A stretch of 64,000 nt of DNA, taken from contig NZ_FNFF01000001.1 in NCBI RefSeq assembly GCF_900100315.1, positions 310,001-374,000 on the forward strand, written 5' to 3'. Positions 1-9,150 of the stretch are shown piece by piece; the stretch's first letter is position 1, and the number at the start of each line of letters is the position of its first letter. The notes under the pieces are model-generated. The model searched no databases. It had not been told where the DNA came from and was given only the letters and a program-made list of their open reading frames with translations. This stretch comes from Streptomyces indicus (GTDB lineage Bacteria; Actinomycetota; Actinomycetes; Streptomycetales; Streptomycetaceae). Made by a program: the position numbers and the translations under genes.

Positions 1-750
1 GTTGGCCCGGTCGCCCATCACGATCACCGGGTGCTGCTTCGGGTCCAGGGTGCGCAGCAGGTGTTCCATGGCCGGCTTCGACAGGCTGACGCAGCCGGAG
101 GTGCCGCTGCCATGGTCCATGTGCAGCCAGATCGAGCCGCCCTTCGCCTGGCCCTCGGGGCGGGTCGGGTCGATCGGTGAGGTGCCCTTGACGCGGTTGT
201 AGTCGATCGCGATGACCAGGTCGAAGTCGTGCCAGTGCGTCCTGGGCCAGTAACGGGGCGCGGCGAAGGCCGAGGAGCGGTTGTACGGGAGCTTGGACCC
301 CGGGTCGGCGAGGACGCCGCCCGCGTCGGTGAGCGTGAACACGCCGACCGGGCTGCGCTTGTCGCCCTCGCGGTGGTCGGTGGTCCAGCCCTTCTTGCCG
401 TTGTGCGCGGTCCAGGTGCGGTCGCGGTCCCAGGTGCCGCCGCGTTTGGTGAACAGGGCGACGGTGGACTGCGCCGAGTCCTCGCCCTTTCCGTAGACGG
501 CGACGACCTGCCGGGACTGCGCCGGGATCTGCCGCAGCAGCCGGTCGCCCACGCCGGGGATGCGGGTGAGGTCGGTACTGGGCGAGGCGCTCGGCCGCGC
601 CTGCGTCCCGGGCCGGCCGTCCTGTCGGCCGCCGTGCTGTCCGCCGCCGTCGGTGCCCGAGGTTCCGCCACCGCAGGCGGTGAGCACCGCGGCCAGGGCC
701 AGGGCGACGAGCGGGGTACGCGGCGTGCCGGATATGCGCATGCGGTCCAT
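1..750 (-). CDS. L,D-transpeptidase-type lipoprotein (3' end outside window)
   Basis: A secreted cell-envelope enzyme, probably forming or remodelling peptidoglycan cross-links. The start ATG at 750 gives a basic N-terminus, a short hydrophobic stretch and a lipobox (LTAC, Cys about residue 22), so it should be a lipoprotein; a second in-frame ATG lies at 741. After a Gly/Ser/Pro-rich linker comes a YkuD-like fold ending in HMDHGSGTSGCVSLS, which carries the His and the S-G-C catalytic signature of L,D-transpeptidases. 250 codons are visible and the frame is still open at base 1, just after VIVMGDRAN, where homologues usually end within a few residues. It is divergent from the ABC exporter genes. 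The family is clear from the catalytic motif; whether it cross-links, tethers proteins or is a divergent paralogue cannot be told from sequence. Confidence 0.85.
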   Translation of the reverse strand, partial: MDRMRISGTPRTPLVALALAAVLTACGGGTSGTDGGGQHGGRQDGRPGTQARPSASPSTDLTRIPGVGDRLLRQIPAQSRQVVAVYGKGEDSAQSTVALFTKRGGTWDRDRTWTAHNGKKGWTTDHREGDKRSPVGVFTLTDAGGVLADPGSKLPYNRSSAFAAPRYWPRTHWHDFDLVIAIDYNRVKGTSPIDPTRPEGQAKGGSIWLHMDHGSGTSGCVSLSKPAMEHLLRTLDPKQHPVIVMGDRAN

Positions 751-992
751 GCTCGCACGCGGGCCGGCCGTGGCAGCAGCGGGCTGTGCGCATCGCCCGC
801 CTCCTGCGGCGGGCGGCGGCCCGTCCGGAAACCGCACATTCGACGGGAAAACCGTTTGCCCCCGCCGCCGTCCGGCGGAGAACCTTGCACGTTCCCTGTT
901 CCACCCCCGGTGCAACCCGCGATCGCACCCCTGACTCCACCGGCCGCCCTGTGCGGCCGTCTTCCCCATCCGCCCCGCGAGCTCTGGACATC

Positions 993-2804
993 ATGCAGAT
1001 CAGTGACCTTCCGTATCCCGACCCGGGTGTGCCCGACGCGCGTTCCGGTTCCCGCTTCCTGCTGTGGCTGGGGCGGAACCAGCTCGGCGGCCAGGTGCGC
1101 TCGTTCTCCTGGGGCCTGCTGCACTTCTCGGCGGTGATGGCGCTGTCGTTCGCAGTGGGGTACGCCGTCCAGGCGGTGGTCGACCGCGACGGCGGGCGGC
1201 TCGCCCTCGCGGGCGGTCTGCTCGCGCTGACCGGCGTGACGATCGCACTCGGCGACACGATGCTGCACCGCACCGCCGTGACCAACTGGATCACCGCGGC
1301 GGCCCGTGTCCAGCAGCTGCTCGCCCGCAAGACCGCCGAGCTGGGCTCCGCGCTGACCCGTCGCGTGGCGGCCGGAGAAGTGGTCGCTGTTTCGACGGGT
1401 GACGTGGAGAAGATCGGCTGGTTCGTCGAGGCGCTCTCGCGGTTCCTGGCCGCCGCCATGACCGTGGTCCTGGTGTGCGTCGCGCTGGCCGTGTACCAGC
1501 CGGCTCTCGCCCTGGTCGTGGTGATCGGCGTCCCGGTGCTCGCGCTCGGCGTGATCCCGCTGCTTCCGCGGGCCACCAAGCTGGCCGACGTACAGCGGGA
1601 AAAGGCCGGACGGGCCACCGAGTTGGCGGCCGACACCGTCGCGGGCCTGCGCGTGCTGCGCGGCATCGGCGGCGAGGAGCTCTTCCTCACCCGCTACCGC
1701 GAGGCCTCGCAGGAGGTGCGGCGGGCCGCCGTGCGCAGCGCCCGGATGTGGGCGGCGATCAGCGCCGTGCAGGTGCTGCTTCCCGGTCTGCTCCTGGTGG
1801 CCGTGGTCTGGTACGGCATCGGCCTCGTCCGCGACGGCCGCATCCAGATCGGTGAACTCGTCACCGTCTACAGCGCCGTGATGCTCCTGATGTATCCGCT
1901 GCGGCACTTCGAGGAGATCGCGATGGCGTACTCGTTCTCGCGACCCTCGGCACGGCGGGCCGCGCGCGTCCTGTCGATCGAGCGGTCGATCGAGGGCAGC
2001 GGGACCATCGAGGACGTCACACCGCAGGGCGACCTGTACGACCCGGTCACCGGGCTGCTCGCACCCTCGGGCCGGCTGACGGCCGTGGTGTGCGGCGATC
2101 CGGACGAGGCGGGGCGCCTGGCCGAACGGCTCGGCGGCCATCCGGCCCTCGACGAGCCGGTCACGTCCGTACGGTTGGGCGGCACGCCGCTCGACGAACT
2201 GCCGCTCGACGCGGCGCGCGCGGCCGTCCTGGTGCAGGACAAGGACCCGGTGCTGCTCTCGGGCACGCTGACCGAGCTGCTCGACGTGCCCTCCTCCGGG
2301 AACGTCACGGCCGAGGAGGCCCTGCGGGCGGCCGAGTGCGGGGACGTGCTCGACGCGCTCGCGCAGGCGTCGGTGGACGACGACCCGATGCAGGCGCCGA
2401 TCACCGAGCGCGGCCGTTCCCTCTCGGGCGGCCAGCGCCAACGCCTCGCGCTGGCGCGGTCGTTGGTGACCGACCCGGAGGTCCTGGTGCTCGACGAGCC
2501 GACCTCAGCGGTCGACTCGCACACCGAGGCGCGGATCTCCGAGGGCCTGCGCGCCCTGCGCAAGGGCCGCACCACGGTGGTCTTCACCTCGTCGCCGCTG
2601 CTGCTCGACCGCGCCGAGCGCGTGGTGCTCGTGCACGAGGGCGAGGTGGCGGCGGTGGGCCTGCACCGCGACCTTGTGCACACCGAGCCCCGCTACCGCG
2701 CGATCGTCACGCGCGAGACCGAGGACGAACAAGCCGCCGACGAAGCCAGGAAGGCTTCCGAGGCCTATGAACGCGACACGTACGAAACGGAGGAGTCGGC
2801 ATGA
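993..2804 (+). CDS. ABC exporter half-transporter, subunit 1 (lacks Walker A)
   Basis: 603-residue half-transporter: an N-terminal membrane domain of about six helices (residues ~45-315) then an ATP-binding domain. The Walker A loop is destroyed: the expected GxxGxGKS/T position near residue 366 reads CGDPDEAGRLAER with no lysine, and the H-loop histidine is replaced (VFTSS, about residue 533). The signature LSGGQ (from residue 477) and Walker B LVLDEP (about 501) are intact. It is therefore the non-catalytic half of a heterodimer with the next gene, to which it is coupled by an ATGA overlap. The ATG at 993 is chosen because upstream codons lose the GC3 bias. The substrate is unknown; peptide, lipid and drug exporters share this architecture. 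Confidence 0.9.
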   Translation: MQISDLPYPDPGVPDARSGSRFLLWLGRNQLGGQVRSFSWGLLHFSAVMALSFAVGYAVQAVVDRDGGRLALAGGLLALTGVTIALGDTMLHRTAVTNWITAAARVQQLLARKTAELGSALTRRVAAGEVVAVSTGDVEKIGWFVEALSRFLAAAMTVVLVCVALAVYQPALALVVVIGVPVLALGVIPLLPRATKLADVQREKAGRATELAADTVAGLRVLRGIGGEELFLTRYREASQEVRRAAVRSARMWAAISAVQVLLPGLLLVAVVWYGIGLVRDGRIQIGELVTVYSAVMLLMYPLRHFEEIAMAYSFSRPSARRAARVLSIERSIEGSGTIEDVTPQGDLYDPVTGLLAPSGRLTAVVCGDPDEAGRLAERLGGHPALDEPVTSVRLGGTPLDELPLDAARAAVLVQDKDPVLLSGTLTELLDVPSSGNVTAEEALRAAECGDVLDALAQASVDDDPMQAPITERGRSLSGGQRQRLALARSLVTDPEVLVLDEPTSAVDSHTEARISEGLRALRKGRTTVVFTSSPLLLDRAERVVLVHEGEVAAVGLHRDLVHTEPRYRAIVTRETEDEQAADEARKASEAYERDTYETEESA

Positions 2805-4582
2805 TCGGCGTAGCGCCCCCGGCCTACGACCCGGCGGCCCCTCGCAGTGCGAACACCCTGCCCGTGGGCTCGGCCGCGACGGTACGCGGCTATGTCCGCG
2901 ACCTGTTCGGGCGGCACCGCAAGGCCTTCACGGTCCTGATCACCGTGAACACGGTGGCCGTGATCGCCTCCCTGGTCGGCCCCTGGCTGCTCGGCGGCCT
3001 GGTCGAGAAGGCCTCCGCGGGCGCGTACGACCTCCATCTGGGCCGCACCGTCGCGCTGTTCACCGTGGCGCTGCTCGCGCAGGCCTTCTTCGTGCGGCTG
3101 GTGCGGCTGCGCGGGGCGATGCTCGGCGAGCGGATGCTGGCCGATCTGCGCGAGGACTTCCTCGTCCGCTCGGTGGGCCTGCCGCCGGGTGTACTCGAAC
3201 GGGCGGGCACCGGCGACCTGTTGTCCCGCATCACCACCGACATCGACCGGCTGGCCAACGCCATGCGGGAGGCCGTGCCGCAGCTGACCATCGGCGTCGT
3301 GTGGGTGGTGCTGCTCCTGGGCGGTCTCACCGTGACCGCGCCACCGCTGGCGCCCGCGGTGCTGCTCGCCGTACCGCTGCTCGTGGTGGGCTGCCGCTGG
3401 TACTTCAAGCGGGCGCCCTCCGCGTACCGCTCGGAGTCGGCAGGCTACGCGGCGGTGGCCGCGGTGCTCGCGGAGACGGTGGACGCGGGCCGCACCGTCG
3501 AGGCGCACCGCCTCGGCAAGGAGCGGATCGCCCTGTCGGACCGGCGCGTGCGCGAATGGACCCAGTGGGAGCGGTACACCCTGTTCCTGCGGTCCGTGCT
3601 GTTCCCGGTCATCAACCTCACGCACACGACCGTGCTGGCATCGACGCTCATCGTGGGCGGCGTGTTCGTGCTGCAGGGCTGGATCAGCGTCGGTCAGCTG
3701 ACGACGGGCGCTCTGATCGCGCAGATGATGGTCGATCCGGTCAACCTGATCCTGCGCTGGTACGACGAGTTGCAGGTCGCGCAGGTGTCGCTGGCCCGCC
3801 TGGTGGGCGTACGCGAGATCGAACCCGGTGCGGGAGACGAGTCCGTACGCCCCGAGGGCCGGCATGTCGAGGCGGCGGATGTGCACTTCGGGTACCGGCC
3901 CGGGGTGGACGTGCTGCGGGAGGTGTCGCTCGGGGTACGCCCCGGCACGCGCCTCGCCCTGGTCGGACCGTCGGGTGCAGGCAAGTCCACGCTCGGCCGG
4001 CTGCTCGCCGGGATCTACGCCCCGCGCACCGGCGAGGTGACGCTGGGCTCCGCCGAGCTGTCGCGGATGACCGCGGAGCGGGTGCGCGAGCACGTGGCCC
4101 TGGTCAACCAGGAACACCACGTATTCGTCGGCTCGCTCCGCGACAATCTCCGGCTCGCACGCTCCGGCGCCGAGGACGCCGAACTGTGGGCGGCGCTCGG
4201 CGCTGTCGATGCCGACGGCTGGGCCCGTGCGCTCGCGGAGGGGCTCGACACGGAGGTCGGCTCCGGCGGGTTCGCCCTCACCCCGGCGCAGGCCCAGCAG
4301 ATCGCGCTGGCACGGCTCGTGCTCGCGGATCCGCACACGCTGGTGCTCGACGAGGCCACCTCGCTGCTCGACCCGCGGGCCGCGCGGCATCTGGAGCGGT
4401 CCCTGGCCCGGGTGCTCGACGGGCGGACCGTCGTGGCCATCGCGCACCGGCTGCACACCGCGCACGACGCGGATGTGATCGCGGTGGTGGAGAACGGCCG
4501 GATCAGCGAGCTCGGCAGCCATGACGAGCTGGTGGCGGCGGACGGCGCCTACGCGGCGCTGTGGCGGTCCTGGCACGGGTGA
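2801..4582 (+). CDS. ABC exporter half-transporter, subunit 2 (degenerate signature motif)
   Basis: 593-residue partner of the preceding gene, with six-helix membrane domain (~30-310) and ATPase domain. It carries everything its partner lacks: Walker A GPSGAGKST at 389-397, Walker B TLVLDEATS with D517/E518, and H-loop histidine 549. Its signature motif is degenerate, LTPAQ (493-497) instead of LSGGQ. Combining both subunits yields one complete ATP site (Walker A/B/H here plus LSGGQ from subunit 1) and one doubly broken site, as in asymmetric exporters of the TM287/288 or TAP type. The start overlaps the upstream stop by 4 bases, with GGAGGAG as ribosome-binding site. A strong hairpin follows 43 bases after the stop. 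Confidence 0.92.
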   Translation: MIGVAPPAYDPAAPRSANTLPVGSAATVRGYVRDLFGRHRKAFTVLITVNTVAVIASLVGPWLLGGLVEKASAGAYDLHLGRTVALFTVALLAQAFFVRLVRLRGAMLGERMLADLREDFLVRSVGLPPGVLERAGTGDLLSRITTDIDRLANAMREAVPQLTIGVVWVVLLLGGLTVTAPPLAPAVLLAVPLLVVGCRWYFKRAPSAYRSESAGYAAVAAVLAETVDAGRTVEAHRLGKERIALSDRRVREWTQWERYTLFLRSVLFPVINLTHTTVLASTLIVGGVFVLQGWISVGQLTTGALIAQMMVDPVNLILRWYDELQVAQVSLARLVGVREIEPGAGDESVRPEGRHVEAADVHFGYRPGVDVLREVSLGVRPGTRLALVGPSGAGKSTLGRLLAGIYAPRTGEVTLGSAELSRMTAERVREHVALVNQEHHVFVGSLRDNLRLARSGAEDAELWAALGAVDADGWARALAEGLDTEVGSGGFALTPAQAQQIALARLVLADPHTLVLDEATSLLDPRAARHLERSLARVLDGRTVVAIAHRLHTAHDADVIAVVENGRISELGSHDELVAADGAYAALWRSWHG

Positions 4583-4624
4583 GACCCGGGCGGGTCCGGA
4601 GGGGCTTCGGCGGATCGACCGGGT

Positions 4625-4652
4625 GGGCGGGTGTGCTGCGGCGCACCCGCCC
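4625..4652. terminator. Bidirectional terminator hairpin between convergent genes
   Basis: Twelve-base stem GGGCGGGTGTGC pairing with GCGCACCCGCCC (one G-T wobble) around a TGCG tetraloop. It sits between the ABC exporter operon and the convergent DUF457 gene and could end both transcripts. There is no T-tract, as is usual in Streptomyces. Confidence 0.6.
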
Positions 4653-4677
4653 TCTCCCCTTCCCGGTGGGGCGCTCG

Positions 4678-5469
4678 TCAGATGTATCCGAGAGCCGCCG
4701 CCCCGCCCGCTCCGCCCAGGAGCATGAACGCCGGCATCAGGACCTTCAGCTCCACCCAGCTGCCCGCACGGAAGCGCATCAGCTTCGGCGGGCCCACCGG
4801 GTACCAGCGCTTGCCGGCGATGGGCAGCGGCCAGAACATCGGGCAGCCCGAGATCGTCAGGGCGTCCCCGATCGTGTGGACGACGGCGCCCAGGAGAACC
4901 GGCAGGCCCAGCCACAGGTACTCCTGGCCGTCGCCCGTGAAGAGCCAGTCCGCCCCGTTGCCCGGCTGGTCCAGGACGCCCGCGAGGATCCAGGCGCTGG
5001 TCGCGCCGAGCAGCCAGACGAGGACGTCGCTGGACACCCGGGCCGCCCGCCACAGCAGGCCCTCGACCGCGAGCACCAGGTGCACGAAGAGGATGCCGAG
5101 GACCGCCCAGCGGCCGCCGAGGACGGCCAGGGCCGAGAATCCGGCGCCGATCAGCACCGCCCACAGCCACGTGTGCGTCAGGGTGCGGTGGCCGCCGGAG
5201 CGGCGGGCGTCCCTGGAGGACTTCGTGGCCTTGTAGACCCCGTAGGAGATCTTGTCGACGATGCCGCACAGGGCCCGCGACAGCGGTCCGAAGGCGCGCG
5301 AGATCGTGGCGGACTTGTGGTCGAGGTCGGGGGCGAGGGCCGCGCCCGCGCAGATCAGGGCGCCGACCAGGAGGACGGGCCACGGCATCGCGTGGTCCAG
5401 GGCCGCCGCTGCCGCACCCACCCCCAGCCAGGCCGCCGCGCCGGACAGTGAGTGTGCCGGACCCATCAT
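4678..5469 (-). CDS. DUF457/YdjM-type multipass membrane protein (predicted metal-dependent hydrolase)
   Basis: About 263 residues with multiple hydrophobic helices. The N-terminal MMGPAHSLSGAAAW contains the early histidine of the YdjM/DUF457 family; further metal-ligand-like residues occur in LAPDLDHKSA, GGHRTLTHTW and VVHTIGDALT. The family is annotated as membrane-bound metal-dependent hydrolase by fold similarity and is linked to cell-envelope stress in some bacteria, but no reaction is established. I prefer the MMGP start at 5469, preceded by GGGGCGGG, over an ATG at 5487 that lacks a ribosome-binding site. It is divergent from the helicase gene, with 166 bases between them. Confidence 0.75.
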   Translation of the reverse strand: MMGPAHSLSGAAAWLGVGAAAAALDHAMPWPVLLVGALICAGAALAPDLDHKSATISRAFGPLSRALCGIVDKISYGVYKATKSSRDARRSGGHRTLTHTWLWAVLIGAGFSALAVLGGRWAVLGILFVHLVLAVEGLLWRAARVSSDVLVWLLGATSAWILAGVLDQPGNGADWLFTGDGQEYLWLGLPVLLGAVVHTIGDALTISGCPMFWPLPIAGKRWYPVGPPKLMRFRAGSWVELKVLMPAFMLLGGAGGAAALGYI

Positions 5470-5635
5470 GGCCGCTACCCGCCCCATCTCTGTTGTGCCG
5501 ATGTCCAGTTGACGCCCGGGGCCGGTCCGCGGTTGCGGCGGCCGGCGTCCCGGTCGGCTGCACAGCGTAGCGTTCGTGATCTTCGTACGGACGGCCGATT
5601 CCCCTTACGGGGGACAGGGCAGGCAAGATGGGGGC

Positions 5636-8149
5636 GTGACCCTTATCGATCAGCTGCCGCCGGAAGCCGACCCCGATGCCCTCTACGAAGCCTTCGAAGG
5701 CTGGGCGCAGGAACGCGGCATCACCCTCTATCCCCACCAGGAGGAGGCGCTGATCGAGGTCGTGTCCGGGGCGAACGTGATCGTCTCGACTCCGACCGGC
5801 TCCGGTAAGTCCATGATCGCGGCGGGGGCGCACTTCGCGGCGCTCGCCCGGGACGAGGTCACCTTCTACACGGCGCCGATCAAGGCGCTCGTCTCGGAGA
5901 AGTTCTTCGAGCTGTGCAAGATCTTCGGCACCGAGAACGTCGGCATGCTGACCGGTGACGCGTCGGTGAACGCCGACGCGCCCGTCATCTGCTGCACCGC
6001 CGAGGTGCTGGCCTCGATCGCGCTGCGCGACGGCAAGGACGCCGACGTCGGCCAGGTCGTCATGGACGAGTTCCACTTCTACGCCGAGGCCGACCGCGGC
6101 TGGGCCTGGCAGATCCCGCTCCTTGAACTGCCGCAGGCGCAGTTCATCCTGATGTCGGCGACGCTCGGCGACGTCTCGATGTTCGAGAAGGACCTGACCC
6201 GGCGCACCGGCCGGCCCACGTCCGTGGTGCGCTCGGCGACGCGTCCGGTGCCGCTGTCGTACGAGTACCGGCTCACGCCCATCACCGAGACGCTGACCGA
6301 GCTCCTGGAGACCAAGCAGGCGCCGGTCTACATCGTGCACTTCACGCAGGCGCAGGCCGTCGAGCGGGCGCAGTCGCTGATGAGCATCAACATGTGCTCG
6401 CGCGAGGAGAAGGACCAGATCGCCGAGCTGATCGGCAACTTCCGCTTCACCACCAAGTTCGGCCGCAACCTGTCGCGTTACGTGCGGCACGGCATCGGTG
6501 TGCACCACGCCGGCATGCTGCCCAAGTACCGGCGGCTCGTGGAGAAGCTCGCGCAGGCGGGTCTGCTCAAGGTCATCTGCGGCACGGACACGCTCGGCGT
6601 CGGGGTCAATGTGCCCATCCGCACGGTCCTGTTCACCGCCCTCACCAAGTACGACGGCAACCGGGTGCGCACCCTGCGCGCCCGTGAGTTCCATCAGATC
6701 GCCGGACGGGCGGGGCGGGCCGGGTTCGACACGGCGGGCTTCGTGGTCGCGCAGGCGCCCGAGCACGTCATCGAGAACGAGAAGGCGCTCGCCAAGGCGG
6801 GCGACGATCCGAAGAAGCGCCGCAAGGTGGTGCGCAAGAAGGCCCCCGAGGGTTTCGTCGCCTGGTCGGAGACCACCTTCGAGAAGCTGATCGCCTCCGA
6901 GCCGGAGCCGCTCACCTCGCGCTTCCGGGTCACCAACATCATGCTGCTCTCGGTGATCGCCCGGCCGGGCGACGCCTTCCAGGCGATGCGCCGGCTCCTG
7001 GAGGACAACCACGAGCCGCGCAAGGCCCAGTTGCGGCACATCCGCCGGGCCATCGCCATCTACCGTTCGCTGCTGGACGGCGGGGTCGTGGAGCAGCTGG
7101 ACACCCCCGACGCCGAGGGCCGCACCATCCGGCTCACCGTGGACCTCCAGCAGGACTTCGCGCTCAACCAGCCCCTGTCGACCTTCGCGCTGGCCGCCTT
7201 CGACCTCCTGGAGCCGGAGTCGCCCTCGTACGCGCTCGACATGGTCTCCGTGGTCGAGTCCACCCTCGACGACCCGCGTCAGATCCTCGCCGCCATGACG
7301 AACAAGGCGCGCGGCGAGGCCGTGGGCCAGATGAAGGCGGACGGGGTCGAGTACGAGGAGCGCATGGAGCGCCTTCAGGACATCTCGTACCCGAAGCCGC
7401 TGGAAGACCTCCTGTGGCACGCGTACAACCTCTACAAGAAGTCGCACCCGTGGGTGGCCGACCACCCGGTCTCGCCGAAGTCCGTCATCCGCGACATGTA
7501 CGAACGCGCCCTCACCTTCACGGAGTTCACCGCCTGGTACGAGCTGGCCCGCACCGAGGGCATCGTCCTGCGCTACCTCGCCAGTGCGTACAAGGCGCTC
7601 GAGCACACGATCCCCGACGACCTCAAGTCCGAGGACCTGGAGGATCTGATCGCCTGGCTGGGCGAGATGGTGCGCCAGGTGGACTCCAGCCTCCTCGACG
7701 AGTGGGAGCAACTGGCCAACCCGGAGGAGATGACCGCCGAGGAGGCCCAGGAGAAGGCCGACCAGGTCAAGCCGGTCACCTCCAACGCGCGCGCCTTCCG
7801 CGTCCTCGTGCGCAACGCGATGTTCCGCCGCGTGGAACTCGCAGCCCTCGACCAGGTCGAGGAGCTCGGTGCGATGGACGCCGACGCGGGCTGGGACGCC
7901 GACGCGTGGGGTGAGGCCATGGACAAGTACTGGGACGAGTACGACGATCTCGGCACCGGTCCCGACGCGCGCGGTCCGAAGCTGCTGCAGATCGAGGAGC
8001 GGCCCGACGACGGGCTCTGGCGCGTCCGGCAGACCTTCGCCGACCCGAACGGCGACCATGACTGGGGAATCAGCGCCGAGGTCGATCTCACGGCGTCCGA
8101 TGCGGAGGGCCTCGCGGTCATCCGCGTGACGGACGTCGGCCAGCTGTAG
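5636..8149 (+). CDS. DEAD/DEAH-box RNA helicase, Ski2-like, with DUF3516
   Basis: 837-residue superfamily 2 helicase, probably acting in RNA metabolism. Walker A STPTGSGKS is at about 51-59, the DExH box reads MDEFH, motif III is SAT, and the second RecA domain contains VGVNVP and the arginine-rich motif VI HQIAGRAGRAG. The C-terminal half matches the actinobacterial DUF3516 region and ends with an acidic tail. The start is GTG at 5636 (MTLIDQLPPE in homologues), not the upstream in-frame ATG at 5576, because the intervening codons are not GC3-biased; AGGCAAGATGGGGGC precedes it. It is a core Streptomyces gene of unproven specific role. Confidence 0.9.
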   Translation: MTLIDQLPPEADPDALYEAFEGWAQERGITLYPHQEEALIEVVSGANVIVSTPTGSGKSMIAAGAHFAALARDEVTFYTAPIKALVSEKFFELCKIFGTENVGMLTGDASVNADAPVICCTAEVLASIALRDGKDADVGQVVMDEFHFYAEADRGWAWQIPLLELPQAQFILMSATLGDVSMFEKDLTRRTGRPTSVVRSATRPVPLSYEYRLTPITETLTELLETKQAPVYIVHFTQAQAVERAQSLMSINMCSREEKDQIAELIGNFRFTTKFGRNLSRYVRHGIGVHHAGMLPKYRRLVEKLAQAGLLKVICGTDTLGVGVNVPIRTVLFTALTKYDGNRVRTLRAREFHQIAGRAGRAGFDTAGFVVAQAPEHVIENEKALAKAGDDPKKRRKVVRKKAPEGFVAWSETTFEKLIASEPEPLTSRFRVTNIMLLSVIARPGDAFQAMRRLLEDNHEPRKAQLRHIRRAIAIYRSLLDGGVVEQLDTPDAEGRTIRLTVDLQQDFALNQPLSTFALAAFDLLEPESPSYALDMVSVVESTLDDPRQILAAMTNKARGEAVGQMKADGVEYEERMERLQDISYPKPLEDLLWHAYNLYKKSHPWVADHPVSPKSVIRDMYERALTFTEFTAWYELARTEGIVLRYLASAYKALEHTIPDDLKSEDLEDLIAWLGEMVRQVDSSLLDEWEQLANPEEMTAEEAQEKADQVKPVTSNARAFRVLVRNAMFRRVELAALDQVEELGAMDADAGWDADAWGEAMDKYWDEYDDLGTGPDARGPKLLQIEERPDDGLWRVRQTFADPNGDHDWGISAEVDLTASDAEGLAVIRVTDVGQL

Positions 8150-8231
8150 GGAATCCGGCGCGGGTCCCGCCCGATCCGCACCGCGTCCGCTCAGCCCCCG
8201 CCCCTTTCGCAGCAACCGGAGAACACAGTCG

Positions 8232-9116
8232 ATGACCAACCCCGCCGAACGCCTCGTCGACCTGCTCGACCTGGAGCAGATCGAGGTCAACATCTTCCGC
8301 GGCGCGAGCCCCGAGGAGTCGCTCCAGCGCGTCTTCGGCGGGCAGGTCGCGGGCCAGGCCCTGGTCGCCGCGGGCCGCACCACGGACGGCGACCGTCCGG
8401 TGCACTCGCTGCACGCGTACTTCCTGCGTCCCGGCCGGCCGGGGGTGCCGATCGTGTACCAGGTGGAACGGGTGCGCGACGGGCGCTCCTTCACCACGCG
8501 CCGGGTCACGGCGGTCCAGCAGGGCCGCACGATCTTCAATCTCACGGCCTCCTTCCACCAGCCGGAGGAAGGGCCCTTCGAGCACCAGCTGCCGCCGCGG
8601 CTCGACGCCCCGGACCCCGAGACGCTGCCGAGCGTGGTGGACGAGATCCGCGAGCATCTCGGCGCGCTGCCCGAGCAGTTGGAGCGGATGGCCCGGCGCC
8701 AGCCCTTCGACATCCGGTACGTCGAGCGGCTGCGCTGGACCTCCGACGAGGTCCAGGACGCCGAGCCGCGCAGCGCCGTGTGGATGCGCGCGGTCGGACC
8801 GCTGGGCGACGATCCGCTGGTGCACACGTGCGCGCTGACGTACGCGAGTGACATGACCCTCCTCGATGCGGTGCGTATTCCGGTGGAGCCGCTGTGGGGG
8901 CGGCGCGGGTTCGACATGGCCTCGCTGGACCACGCGATGTGGTTCCACCGTCCGTTCCGTACGGACGAGTGGTTCCTGTACGACCAGGAGTCCCCGATCG
9001 CGACGGGTGGCCGTGGTCTGGCGCGCGGCCGGATCTACGACCGCGAGGGCCGGCTGCTCGTCTCGGTGGTGCAGGAAGGCCTGTTCCGCACCTGGGCGCC
9101 CAAGCCGGGCTCCTGA
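8232..9116 (+). CDS. tesB: Acyl-CoA thioesterase II
   Basis: 294-residue double-hotdog thioesterase that hydrolyses acyl-CoA to free fatty acid and CoA in the cytoplasm. Recognisable family blocks include the N-terminal VFGGQVAGQALVAA, HSLHAYFLRPG, DGRSFTTRRVTAVQ and, in the second hotdog, ASLDHAMWFHRPFR where the catalytic Asp lies in the SLDHAMWFH segment. Length is that of typical TesB. The ATG at 8232 follows a GGAGAACACAGTCG ribosome-binding region. It lies 82 bases after the helicase gene and 34 bases before the TPR gene, so the three could share a transcript. Confidence 0.93.
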   Translation: MTNPAERLVDLLDLEQIEVNIFRGASPEESLQRVFGGQVAGQALVAAGRTTDGDRPVHSLHAYFLRPGRPGVPIVYQVERVRDGRSFTTRRVTAVQQGRTIFNLTASFHQPEEGPFEHQLPPRLDAPDPETLPSVVDEIREHLGALPEQLERMARRQPFDIRYVERLRWTSDEVQDAEPRSAVWMRAVGPLGDDPLVHTCALTYASDMTLLDAVRIPVEPLWGRRGFDMASLDHAMWFHRPFRTDEWFLYDQESPIATGGRGLARGRIYDREGRLLVSVVQEGLFRTWAPKPGS

Positions 9117-9150
9117 CCGGCGCGGCGGGGCGGCCTGTAGCGTGCCCGGC

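Noticed and set aside
24..2441. Long minus-strand frame covering the L,D-transpeptidase and ABC gene
   Set aside because: The true L,D-transpeptidase reads in another minus frame with a lipobox and catalytic motif; this frame is Pro/Arg-rich shadow sequence.
2765..8917. Very long open reading frame on the minus strand opposite the ABC transporter, DUF457 and helicase genes
   Set aside because: In high-GC DNA the strand opposite a real gene often stays open for kilobases. Its codons show no proper GC3 pattern and no domain, while the plus strand encodes recognised proteins.
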